DNA of 39,739 nt from Bacteroidia bacterium Ga0077558 (GTDB lineage Bacteria > Bacteroidota > Bacteroidia > Chitinophagales > Chitinophagaceae). The position numbers were made by a program, and so were the translations under genes. The stretch is taken from the NCBI GenBank assembly GCA_001464625.1, contig LNFJ01000053.1, positions 1 to 39,739 on the forward strand, read 5' to 3'. Below are positions 25,835-33,101 of this stretch, piece after piece (position 1 is the first letter of the stretch; the number at the start of each line of letters is the position of its first letter). A model generated the notes under the pieces. The model did no database searches, had not been told where the DNA came from, and saw only the letters and a program-made list of their open reading frames with translations.

Positions 25835-26584
25835 ATGTATTTACAACCTTTTGAAATCGATCGCCAATCATCGGCTGCAGATATTGTTGCAAAAGATTAC
25901 CGTACTGCTGTTGTTTTCAGGAAACATGGTATAGGATATTGTTGCGGTGGTAAATGGCCAATGGAAATGACTTGTGAGTTACAGGGCATTAATCTGGAAA
26001 AACTTCAGCAGGAACTGGAAGCAGCAATACGAACCATACCTGTTTCGAACCAGCTTGATTTTTCCAACTGGAGTATTGATTTTATTATTGATTACATTGT
26101 TAATATACATCACCAATACTTACGGCAATCGCTTCCGGAAACAATGCAAATTTTGAATGATTTTGTAGAGGAGCATCTCAAGAAATTTCCCTGGCTGGCA
26201 GAGCTTTTAATTAAATATGATTTATTAATGAAGCAACTGGAACCAGCTATGAAACGGGAAGAGGAAGTGTTATTTCCCTATATCCGTCAGATTGCTCATG
26301 CACACAAAGACAAAGAACCCTATGCAGTGCTGCTGATCAAAACACTCCGTAAGCCAGTTGAGGAAAGCATGTTCAACGGGCATGAAATGGTGACGAAGAT
26401 CATCAGCTCAATCCGGACAATTACAAATCAATACAATACTCCTGCTAATGTATGTGCCAACCACAGGGTAGTAATGGCAAAATTGAAAGAACTGGATAAT
26501 GATCTTATGCATCATTTATACCTGGAGCAAATGGTGCTTTTCCCCAAGGCAATAACGATCGAAAAAGAAGTTTTATCTATGTGA
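25835..26584 (+). CDS. ric: Iron-sulfur cluster repair di-iron protein (RIC/ScdA/YtfE), copy 2
   Basis: The 249-aa protein starts at MYLQPFEIDRQ; a TTG seven codons earlier is possible but would overlap the predicted -7 box. The DUF542 domain holds C36-C37 in GIGYCCGGKWPM, more usual for the family than the FCCKGK of copy 1. The hemerythrin domain shows NIHHQYLRQSLPE, MKREEEVLFPYI, MFNGHEMVTK and MHHLYLEQMVLFPKA. It is divergent in sequence from copy 1 and has its own promoter, so the two are not a recent duplication. It repairs NO- or oxygen-damaged clusters. Confidence 0.92.
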   Translation: MYLQPFEIDRQSSAADIVAKDYRTAVVFRKHGIGYCCGGKWPMEMTCELQGINLEKLQQELEAAIRTIPVSNQLDFSNWSIDFIIDYIVNIHHQYLRQSLPETMQILNDFVEEHLKKFPWLAELLIKYDLLMKQLEPAMKREEEVLFPYIRQIAHAHKDKEPYAVLLIKTLRKPVEESMFNGHEMVTKIISSIRTITNQYNTPANVCANHRVVMAKLKELDNDLMHHLYLEQMVLFPKAITIEKEVLSM

Positions 26585-26585
26585 G

Positions 26586-26602
26586 TACTTTTTTTAAAAG
26601 TA
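26586..26602. terminator. Weak bidirectional terminator between ric2 and usp
   Basis: TACTTTT (26586-26592) pairs with AAAAGTA (26596-26602) around three T, between two converging genes. The stem is AT-rich and marginal. Confidence 0.35.
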
Positions 26603-26612
26603 ATGCCCCCTT

Positions 26613-27440
26613 TTATTGGTGCAGGCACATTACCGGAATATGAGACTGAAAAATCAACTGCTTTGTACTGCTTGGCTTAAATATTCCGTCTAATAGTCTA
26701 TGTTTTTGGGGTATTGCAATTATCAAGTCAAGGTGATTAGCTTCTGCAAATTCATGAATTCCATCTTCCACATCCGGATTGTTGATAAAGTGATAGTCCG
26801 GATTAATGTCATTGAATAATTCGTTGAGTAAATACATTTGCGAAGGTGTTTCCGTATCAAAATGCTTATTATCATAGTCTACATTTAGTATGTGCAAAGT
26901 AGCGGAGAGCTCACCTACTATATCTTTTATTTTCTGAACAGGAGTTGTTTTTTTAATTTGCCTGAAATCACAAGCAAAGCCTATTTTTTTAATTCCTGTT
27001 CCATACTCTTTTCCGGCCGGTACGCAAATCACTGGCCACTCAAGATGTCTTATAGCAGTAAGTGCAACACTTCCAAACACTATATTCTCAATATTAGATT
27101 TCCCTTTCGCCCCAATAACTACAGCAAACGGCTTGATTTCCTTACAAATACTTTCCATCTCATCTACCGTGTTACCTAATCTGGCTTCTGCTTCTATTGT
27201 TATGACGTCAGGTATGATTTGCCGCAAACTGTCCCTCAAGTCTGCAAGCTTCTTTTCACTTTCTAGCTTTAATTCTTCGACAGAAACTAATGCAAGCGGA
27301 ACATCTGTATAGGTTACCGGAATGCTATACACATGGAATAATAATAAATTGGCTTTAATGGCACCAGCCATATCCGCTGCAAATTTTACAGCATTGAGTG
27401 ATACTGGTGAAAAATCTGTTGAAGCTATTATTGTTTTCAT
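26613..27440 (-). CDS. Universal stress protein with two UspA domains
   Basis: The 275-aa protein is a tandem UspA. The first domain begins IIASTDFSPVSLNAVKFA and ends with the ATP-binding pattern GAKGKSNIENIVFGSVA. The second (from about residue 150, KKIGFACDF) lacks a clear ATP motif and ends FQSHIPVMCLHQ. Such proteins accumulate during growth arrest or oxygen limitation. An FNR-type box lies 58 bp upstream, which links it to the microaerobic set. It is divergent from the DUF2892-type operon. Confidence 0.92.
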   Translation of the reverse strand: MKTIIASTDFSPVSLNAVKFAADMAGAIKANLLLFHVYSIPVTYTDVPLALVSVEELKLESEKKLADLRDSLRQIIPDVITIEAEARLGNTVDEMESICKEIKPFAVVIGAKGKSNIENIVFGSVALTAIRHLEWPVICVPAGKEYGTGIKKIGFACDFRQIKKTTPVQKIKDIVGELSATLHILNVDYDNKHFDTETPSQMYLLNELFNDINPDYHFINNPDVEDGIHEFAEANHLDLIIAIPQKHRLLDGIFKPSSTKQLIFQSHIPVMCLHQ

Positions 27441-27455
27441 TTTTTTAGTTTTAAT

Positions 27456-27498
27456 TAAAGTTAAAAGTGATTACTACGTATTTAACTGATTTTAGTCA
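27456..27498 (-). promoter_or_regulatory. FNR/FixK-like operator and promoter for usp
   Basis: TGAT-TTTA-GTCA at 27487-27498 inside AACTGATTTTAGTCAGA. TAACTTTA on the minus strand starts at 27463, 29.5 bp from the centre (five of six fixed positions), a class II layout. The predicted start near 27451 leaves about 11 nt to the ATG. Confidence 0.65.
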
Positions 27499-27555
27499 GA
27501 TAGTCGCTTGATTTCTAAAACCTCCAAAAATTATTTTGTAAATCATTCCAGGGAC

Positions 27556-27598
27556 TGATTCCAGTCAGGTAAACCCGGATGTTTACCATTTAAATTTG
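27556..27598 (+). promoter_or_regulatory. FNR/FixK-like operator and promoter for the 27619-28892 operon
   Basis: TGAT-TCCA-GTCA at 27556-27567 inside ACTGATTCCAGTCAGG. A perfect TAAATTTG starts at 27591, 29.5 bp from the centre, placing the box at about -41.5. The predicted start near 27603 leaves about 16 nt to the ATG. Confidence 0.7.
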
Positions 27599-27618
27599 AA
27601 TTACAAAACTTTAAACGT

Positions 27619-27831
27619 ATGAAACAGAATATGGGAAACACAGATCGCATTGTCAGAATCCTGGCTGCCATTGCAATAGCAGTTCTTTACTTTACATATA
27701 CCATTACTGGTACGTTTGGTTATCTGCTACTGGGTGTTGCAAGTATTTTCTTACTTACAAGTCTTATAAGTTTCTGTCCTTTATATTCTTTGTTCGGAAT
27801 AAACACCTGTCAGGTAAAGAAAAAAGCATAG
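27619..27831 (+). CDS. DUF2892-like (YgaP transmembrane type) small membrane protein
   Basis: The 70-aa protein begins with the conserved MGNTDRIVRILAAIAIA and has two hydrophobic segments (about 13-29 and 33-52), ending with SFCPLYSLFGINTC. This NxGxxDRxxR start and CPLYxxxGxxTC end define the small DUF2892 membrane family, often found near sulfur- or redox-linked genes. The molecular role is unknown. It is first in a three-gene unit behind a strong FNR-type promoter. If the ATG four codons in (MGNTDR) is used, it is slightly shorter. Confidence 0.85.
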   Translation: MKQNMGNTDRIVRILAAIAIAVLYFTYTITGTFGYLLLGVASIFLLTSLISFCPLYSLFGINTCQVKKKA

Positions 27832-27872
27832 CTTTTTGATTAAGTTGAATATCAATTTCAAATGCTAAAGCA

Positions 27873-28376
27873 ATGAAAGGGTTAGAAAATTCATCTTACC
27901 TGTTTATGTTGATTGCTTTTAATGTGCTTGCATTGATTTTTCTACTGGCTGCAGTTAAATGGCCACGCATAAGCAGGCTTTTATTTTTTTTATTATTTAG
28001 CTGGGCATGTTGGATGAATTGGACCACATCGCAACGTTCTCCTGCTGATTACCTGCTATATGCTGATTTGAGTTTAAGCAGCTTGTACAGCAATTTTATT
28101 AATGGTTGGTTTAGTAAACATATACCGTTGGTTGTCGGTTTTATTGCTACCTGTCAGGGATTGATAGCACTATCCATGTTGTTAAAAGGCTGGATCTATA
28201 AAATTGGATGTTTCGGTGGAATTGTTTTCCTGTTGGCAATAGCACCATTGGGTGTGGGTTCCGGCTTCCCTTGCACCGTCACATTTGCAATTGCACTTGT
28301 CGTATTATTTAAAAAAGGAAAATCCTATTGGTGGGCAACAGTACCGCCAACCGGTATTCATCAATACAAACAATAG
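27873..28376 (+). CDS. Integral membrane protein of unknown function
   Basis: The 167-aa protein has four or five hydrophobic segments (SYLFMLIAFNVLALIFLLAAV, LLFFLLFSWACW, LVVGFIATCQGLIALSMLL, CFGGIVFLLAIAPLGVGSGF, CTVTFAIALVVLF). The layout of four helices with a Trp/Tyr-rich periplasmic loop is reminiscent of DoxX-type proteins, but I cannot assign it. It is co-directional with the preceding gene (41-bp gap) and four bases before the flavodoxin gene, so it belongs to the same unit. Confidence 0.72.
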   Translation: MKGLENSSYLFMLIAFNVLALIFLLAAVKWPRISRLLFFLLFSWACWMNWTTSQRSPADYLLYADLSLSSLYSNFINGWFSKHIPLVVGFIATCQGLIALSMLLKGWIYKIGCFGGIVFLLAIAPLGVGSGFPCTVTFAIALVVLFKKGKSYWWATVPPTGIHQYKQ

Positions 28377-28379
28377 TAT

Positions 28380-28892
28380 ATGCAAGGAATAATTATATAT
28401 AAAGGAAAATACGGCGCTACTCAACAATATGCAGAATGGCTAGGCGAGGAATTGAAATTATCTGTAACTCCTGCATCGAACATCAAAGGGGAAGCATTAA
28501 AAAAATATGACTTCCTGGTTATTGGCACCAGTGTATACATAGGAAAGCTGCAAATAGAAAGCTGGCTCAGGATAAATTTATCTTTACTCGAGCATAAAAA
28601 AATATTCTTTTTTCAGGTAGCCGCAACTCCGGTAGAGCAACTGGAGAAACGACAAGCATATAATACAGCAGGAATTCCCAACGAATTACAACACAACTGC
28701 GAGTACTATTATTTTCCCGGGAAAATGATAAGGAAAAACCTTTCCTGGAAGGATAAGTTTATGCTGAAAATGGGTGCTATACTGGCCAAAAGCTCCGCAG
28801 AAAAAAAGACCATGTTAACTGACTATGATAATGTTGCCATAAGCCACATTAAAGATATTGCTGCAGCGATAGAGAATTATATGCATAAATAA
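28380..28892 (+). CDS. Flavodoxin-domain protein (HemG/flavodoxin_5-like)
   Basis: The 170-aa protein starts with the FMN-binding loop IIIYKGKYGATQQYAEWLG (compare the T/S-x-T/Y-G-x-T of flavodoxins). The next phosphate/isoalloxazine loops lie at VIGTSVYIGKLQIESWL and FFFQVAATP. This spacing matches the flavodoxin_5 group that includes menaquinone-dependent protoporphyrinogen oxidase HemG. A haem-biosynthesis role under low oxygen would fit the oxidase and cytochrome genes nearby, but another electron-transfer role is equally possible. The catalytic context for HemG cannot be confirmed from sequence. Confidence 0.75.
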   Translation: MQGIIIYKGKYGATQQYAEWLGEELKLSVTPASNIKGEALKKYDFLVIGTSVYIGKLQIESWLRINLSLLEHKKIFFFQVAATPVEQLEKRQAYNTAGIPNELQHNCEYYYFPGKMIRKNLSWKDKFMLKMGAILAKSSAEKKTMLTDYDNVAISHIKDIAAAIENYMHK

Positions 28893-29012
28893 TTCGTCGC
28901 CGTTTAATAATGGGATTAGGCTATTTAACTATAGCATACCAGCATTCAGAGAATATCTTTTCAGTTTACCCTACTATTTGTTATTTTGGATATAAATAAA
29001 CACAACACCCGT

Positions 29013-30239
29013 ATGCTGGATCAGGTACACATGACCTCTTTGTTTGAAAATGCAACAGAAGGTATCATTCTCACAAACGGGAAAGGAAATATTGTTATGA
29101 CCAACCCTGCAATAGAAAGAATGTTTGGTTATAATAGCGAAGAGCTGATAAGCAAGCCAATAGAAATATTAATACCAGATAAATTTCGGCCTCACCATCA
29201 CCAATTGAGAGAAGGGTTTTATAACAAACCATCCAACAGGTCAATGGGTCATGGCCGGGATTTACATGGAAGGAAAAAAGATGGTTCTGAGTTGCCGGTT
29301 GAGGTTAGTTTGAGCCATTACAAGCGGGACGATGAATTGTTTGTGATTGCCTTTATCGTAGATATCACCCAGCGAAAAGAAATTGAAATAAGTATGCTTA
29401 AACAGAAAGCAGAGTTAGAAAAGATCACCGATAAAATCCGCCAGCTGAATGCAGACCTCGAAATAAAAGTAGAAGAACGTACCTTGATTTTACGGGAGGC
29501 GCTGCAAAAACTAGAGCAGTCACAACAAGAACTTAGCGAAGCGTTAGATAAAGAAAGACAGTTGAATGAGATCAAAAGCAGGTTTGTATCAATGGCATCA
29601 CATGAATTTCGTACTCCTCTTACCACAGTGCTTTCCTCGGCAAGCCTCCTGTCAAAATATACCGCTACCGAAGAACAGGAAAAAAGAGATAAGCATATAC
29701 AGCGGATAAAGAATTCGGTCAACAACTTGAATGATATACTGGAAGATTTTCTTTCACTAGGAAAACTAAATGAAGGAAGGGTGGACAAGAAATTGGAAGA
29801 GGTAAATGTGAAAGATCTATTGACAGAAACAGTTGACGAAATGAAGACGCAATTAAAAAAAGATCAATCCTTTATAGTTAACTGTAATGAAAATTGCTAT
29901 GCTTTTACGGATAAAAAGCTCCTTAGAAACATATTGATCAACCTTGTAAGCAATGCTATTAAATTTTCGGAGGAAGGAAAAAATATTGCGATTGATGCTA
30001 AAACTTCAAATAACAAAGTTGTAATGGCAGTAAGTGATGAAGGAATTGGAATCGGTAAGGATGATCAGGAACACCTTTTTACCAGTTTTTTCAGAGCCGC
30101 CAATGCAGTTAATATTCAGGGAACTGGTTTAGGTTTGCACATTGTAAAGCGGTATATAGATTTGTTGGGCGGAGAAGTAAAATTGGAAAGTGAACTTAAT
30201 AAAGGAACAACCATTACTTTTAGCATTCCGATAAAATAA
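29013..30239 (+). CDS. PAS-domain sensor histidine kinase, FixL/DosP-like
   Basis: With the ATG at 29013 the protein is 408 aa; an in-frame TTG at 28986 would add nine residues. One PAS domain (about 5-125) contains LIPDKFRPHHH and MGHGRDLHGRKKDGSELPVEV. H62 aligns by eye with the haem ligand of DosP (RPAH) and FixL, and R82 with the FixL regulatory Arg in GI(G/D)R. No membrane segment is visible, so it is cytoplasmic. A coiled coil (about 125-185) leads to the HisKA site H197 in MASHEFRTPLTT. The ATPase has NLVSNAIKFS, DEGIGIG and GTGLGLHIV. It lies seven bases before the receiver-CRP gene, its obvious partner. Haem binding is inference. Confidence 0.88.
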   Translation: MLDQVHMTSLFENATEGIILTNGKGNIVMTNPAIERMFGYNSEELISKPIEILIPDKFRPHHHQLREGFYNKPSNRSMGHGRDLHGRKKDGSELPVEVSLSHYKRDDELFVIAFIVDITQRKEIEISMLKQKAELEKITDKIRQLNADLEIKVEERTLILREALQKLEQSQQELSEALDKERQLNEIKSRFVSMASHEFRTPLTTVLSSASLLSKYTATEEQEKRDKHIQRIKNSVNNLNDILEDFLSLGKLNEGRVDKKLEEVNVKDLLTETVDEMKTQLKKDQSFIVNCNENCYAFTDKKLLRNILINLVSNAIKFSEEGKNIAIDAKTSNNKVVMAVSDEGIGIGKDDQEHLFTSFFRAANAVNIQGTGLGLHIVKRYIDLLGGEVKLESELNKGTTITFSIPIK

Positions 30240-30246
30240 CAACATT

Positions 30247-31302
30247 ATGAAATCAGTTCTAGTTATTGATGACAACCAGGATATCAGGGAAAACACTGCA
30301 GAAATTTTAGAGCTGGCAGGCTACAAAACTTTCACTGCAGAAAATGGAAAAAAAGGAGTGGAAACTGCTCAACGGGAAAAACCAGATGTAATAGTATGTG
30401 ATATTATGATGCCTGAACTGGACGGCTACGGGGTGCTTCATCTTTTGCGCAAAAATTCAGAAACACAGCATATTCCTTTTGTTTTTCTTACAGCTAAAAC
30501 TGAACGAAGTGATTTTCGGAAAGGAATGGAAATGGGCGCCGACGATTATATTACTAAACCCTTTGAAGATATTGAACTTTTGAATGCCATTGAGATCCGG
30601 CTTAAGAAGGCTGAAGTGTTGAATAATAAATATGCATCTTCTAAGCAAGGCATCAACGAGTTTATAAAAGATGTAAAGAATGCAGGCCTTGTAAATCACC
30701 TATCCGAACAATATAATACAGACAATTATGCGAAAAAACAAGTGCTTTACCAGGAAGGCAAGCGACCAAGGGTACTTTTTTATTTAGTAAAAGGAAAAGT
30801 AAAAGCGGTTAAGTCGCATGAAGATGGAAAAGAATATATTACCGACCTATTCACTGATGGAGATTTTATTGGATACACTGCTTTGATTGAAGATAAAAAC
30901 TATGACGATTCTGCTATAATTCTGGAAGAAGCAGAAATCTTACAGTTGCCGAGGGAAGATTTTATGCAAATGATTTATGGTAATATGGATGTGGCAGCTA
31001 AGTTTATTCAGATCATTACCCAAAACGTAAAAGAGAAAGAAGACAGATTACTAAGTCTTGCCTATAGTTCGCTTCGCAAAAGGGTGGCTAAAGCACTTGT
31101 TGATATACAATCAAAGTTTAATGCAGAAAGCCCAACTAAGCCTATAGAAATTTCGAGGGAAGATTTTGCACATTATGTTGGCACAGCTACCGAATCCTTA
31201 ATACGTACACTCAGTGATTTTAAAGCTGAGAAATTAATAGAAATTAAGGAGGGGAAGATTTCCATTGTTAACCTGGAAAAATTAAAAAATCTTCTTTACT
31301 AA
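30247..31302 (+). CDS. Response regulator with receiver fused to CRP/FNR DNA-binding module
   Basis: The 351-aa protein has three parts: a receiver (1-122) with acidic pair in VIDDNQD, phosphoacceptor D52 in VCDIMMPELDGYG, FLTAKT and the Lys in ITKPF; a cNMP-binding-like beta barrel (about 160-270) with VLYQEGKRPRVLFYLVKGKVKAV and FTDGDFIGYTAL; and a CRP-type winged helix (about 285-351) with SREDFAHYVGTATESLIRTLSDF. E316 and R320 have the spacing of the E and R that read TGA/TCA half-sites in CRP and FNR. FNR cysteines are absent, so activity should follow phosphorylation. It is the best candidate to bind the eight TGAY-N4-RTCA sites in this window. Confidence 0.9.
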   Translation: MKSVLVIDDNQDIRENTAEILELAGYKTFTAENGKKGVETAQREKPDVIVCDIMMPELDGYGVLHLLRKNSETQHIPFVFLTAKTERSDFRKGMEMGADDYITKPFEDIELLNAIEIRLKKAEVLNNKYASSKQGINEFIKDVKNAGLVNHLSEQYNTDNYAKKQVLYQEGKRPRVLFYLVKGKVKAVKSHEDGKEYITDLFTDGDFIGYTALIEDKNYDDSAIILEEAEILQLPREDFMQMIYGNMDVAAKFIQIITQNVKEKEDRLLSLAYSSLRKRVAKALVDIQSKFNAESPTKPIEISREDFAHYVGTATESLIRTLSDFKAEKLIEIKEGKISIVNLEKLKNLLY

Positions 31303-31422
31303 AAAGCGATCTATCTTTTTTATTTCAAATAGAAAGCACACACATTCTTAGTGCTTCTTATAGCACCCCTGTTTGCTAAAATTTCAGTTCATTCCTCCAT
31401 AGTCTCCATACTTATCGAAATA

Positions 31423-31863
31423 CTAGTGGTCAGCATCCCGATTTAAATCATAGTCATCAACAACATCGTTACCCCTTTTGTCAGTAGATAATTCTCTGCC
31501 ATGGTTGTTTTGCTGCAGCAAAGTCCAGTTGTCTGTCATTGTTGTTTCTAACCAAAGATTACCCGATTTACGGAATACCTGCACGGCTAGTTTGAAATTA
31601 TCCTTAAACAATTTTTCGAGGTCACTAACTTTCATGTCCTCAGAAATTTCTACATCTTCATCCGGTATTGACAATTTACTATCACCTATTTTTCTATTAG
31701 CTGGAATAAGTTGGTTCACAGAAAAATCAGACCGGGAAAAAGAACGGTTATTAAAAAACTCCAATTTGAGAAAAGGAAATGCACTATTGAATTCCTTTTG
31801 AATATCACTGATAAGGCGATTTGACGAAATATGTAAGAGCATAGAATTAATGTTAATAGACAT
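31423..31863 (-). CDS. Conserved-looking protein of unknown function, paired with small heat-shock gene
   Basis: The start is placed at MSININSMLLHISS (146 aa); upstream in-frame ATGs lie well inside the heat-shock gene. The frame overlaps that gene by 11 bases, so translation is probably coupled. It is soluble and has no signal peptide. Visible segments are LISDIQKEFNSAFPFLKLEFF, PDEDVEISEDMKVSDLEKLFKDNF and VQVFRKSGNLWLETTMTDNWTLLQQNN, the last with a regular beta-strand pattern. An acidic tail ends in DDYDLNRDADH. I do not recognise the family. Operon position suggests a stress role. Confidence 0.7.
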   Translation of the reverse strand: MSININSMLLHISSNRLISDIQKEFNSAFPFLKLEFFNNRSFSRSDFSVNQLIPANRKIGDSKLSIPDEDVEISEDMKVSDLEKLFKDNFKLAVQVFRKSGNLWLETTMTDNWTLLQQNNHGRELSTDKRGNDVVDDYDLNRDADH

Positions 31864-32284
31864 ATACAGTTGTCTTTTCTTTGTTTTCATTTGTATTACC
31901 ACGGGGAATACGAATAATTAATTCTCCGTTGCAGTATTTCGCATGTGCAAGTACCACATCGGCGTCTTCCGGCAAAGCAAATGCCCTCGTCCACTCCGTA
32001 TAATTATATTCACAACGGTCGCTTACACTACTGACTTCCGAGTTTTTTTCGGATTTTGCCGAAATAGAAATTACAGATTGCTCTATCCCAATATTAAAAT
32101 CTTCCCGGTGCATTCCCGGAGAAGCAATTTCTAAAAGATATTCCGTTGCAGTTTCTATAATATTAACAGCAGGAATGCAAAGTGCTTCTGATGCACTAGT
32201 ACTGCCATCGTTAACCTGTTTAAAGGGTAAAACTGCAGATATACCCTTTTTAATTTCCTTGTTTGTTGCTGATCCCGGATACAT
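31853..32284 (-). CDS. Small heat-shock protein (Hsp20/alpha-crystallin)
   Basis: The 143-aa protein has an alpha-crystallin domain from about residue 40: ETATEYLLEIASPGMHREDFNIGI (strands 2-3), VISISAKSE, EWTRAFALPEDADV and the terminal NGELIIRIPRG, in which the usual GVL motif is GEL. It works as a holdase chaperone in the cytoplasm. An FNR-type palindrome with a -7 box at the common spacing lies upstream, so expression under low oxygen is predicted. It is divergent from the hemerythrin gene at 32450. Confidence 0.9.
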   Translation of the reverse strand: MYPGSATNKEIKKGISAVLPFKQVNDGSTSASEALCIPAVNIIETATEYLLEIASPGMHREDFNIGIEQSVISISAKSEKNSEVSSVSDRCEYNYTEWTRAFALPEDADVVLAHAKYCNGELIIRIPRGNTNENKEKTTVYVY

Positions 32285-32302
32285 AATAATAATTTTATTT
32301 TA

Positions 32303-32367
32303 CGAAAATAAAGCTGTGCATACGCCTTAGGAATGATGTGCCACATAAGTTATCATGATTAAAATCA
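32303..32367 (-). promoter_or_regulatory. FNR/FixK-like operator and promoter for the Hsp20 gene
   Basis: TGAT-TAAA-ATCA at 32356-32367 (centre 32361.5). TATTTTCG on the minus strand starts at 32310, 51.5 bp from the centre (five of six fixed positions). The predicted start near 32298 leaves about 14 nt to the ATG. No box at either spacing was found for the plus-strand hemerythrin gene. Confidence 0.65.
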
Positions 32368-32449
32368 GTTGGGGGGAAGTGAGGAAAATCAGCTGTGAGA
32401 ATGCTGGTTGTCATAAACACGGGGTCGTTAACGGGTGTATTTTTAGTAT

Positions 32450-32944
32450 ATGGATGAAATAAAACCTCTAAAAAGAAGCTTGCAATTGCAACCTTTAAGC
32501 CGGGAGCATCATGACGGTTTATTATTTGTATGGAAAATAAGACAGGGACTTAATAACAAGACTGATTCTTATAAGCTCCGTCAATTTGTGGGCTGGTTTT
32601 GGGAAAACCATATGAGACCGCATTTTTTCCAGGAAGAAAAAATTTTAATGCCCTATTTACCTGATTTGCATCCTCTGTCCAGTAAGCTAAAATCCGATCA
32701 TAATGAAATAAGAGAGCTAGTTATTTCAATAGACAGAGAAGTAGACCGATATGACTTAAAGGATCTGGCTAACTTGATAGAAGTACATATCAGGTGGGAA
32801 GAAAGAGAATTTTTTCAACTGCTGGAGTCCACTCTTTCTTTAAAGGATTTGGAGGAAATTTCCGAGCAGATAAATAATCACCCCGTTATTTGCCAGGTTG
32901 ATTGGACGGATGAGTTTTGGGTACAATCAGACGCTGTTAAATAA
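32450..32944 (+). CDS. Hemerythrin HHE-domain protein
   Basis: The 164-aa single-domain protein has candidate di-iron ligands in LSREHHDGLLFVWK, RPHFFQEEKILMPYL, LKSDHNEIREL and IEVHIRWEEREFFQLLE, the H...H-xxxE...H...H-xxxE order of the family. It lacks the DUF542 domain of the two RIC proteins. It may bind oxygen or nitric oxide, or sense iron; the specific job is unknown. It is divergent from the heat-shock gene and alone on the plus strand, ended by the hairpin near 33050. Confidence 0.82.
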   Translation: MDEIKPLKRSLQLQPLSREHHDGLLFVWKIRQGLNNKTDSYKLRQFVGWFWENHMRPHFFQEEKILMPYLPDLHPLSSKLKSDHNEIRELVISIDREVDRYDLKDLANLIEVHIRWEEREFFQLLESTLSLKDLEEISEQINNHPVICQVDWTDEFWVQSDAVK

Positions 32945-33049
32945 GTTATTAGCTTCAATAAAATTTACTTTTTAACACCCGCAGTTTTAAATAAAATATT
33001 ACTCCCCATTGTTAGGTAATACCGGACGGCTCCTGACTTCCGACCTCAA

Positions 33050-33085
33050 AAAAGAAAAGCTCTGAATAATCAGAGCTTTTCTTTT
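33050..33085. terminator. Strong bidirectional terminator
   Basis: AGAAAAGCTCTGA (33053-33065) pairs perfectly with TCAGAGCTTTTCT (33070-33082) around ATAA, with A-runs and T-runs on either side. It serves the hemerythrin gene from the left and the protease gene from the right. Confidence 0.88.
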
Positions 33086-33101
33086 AATAACAACAATGAG
33101 T

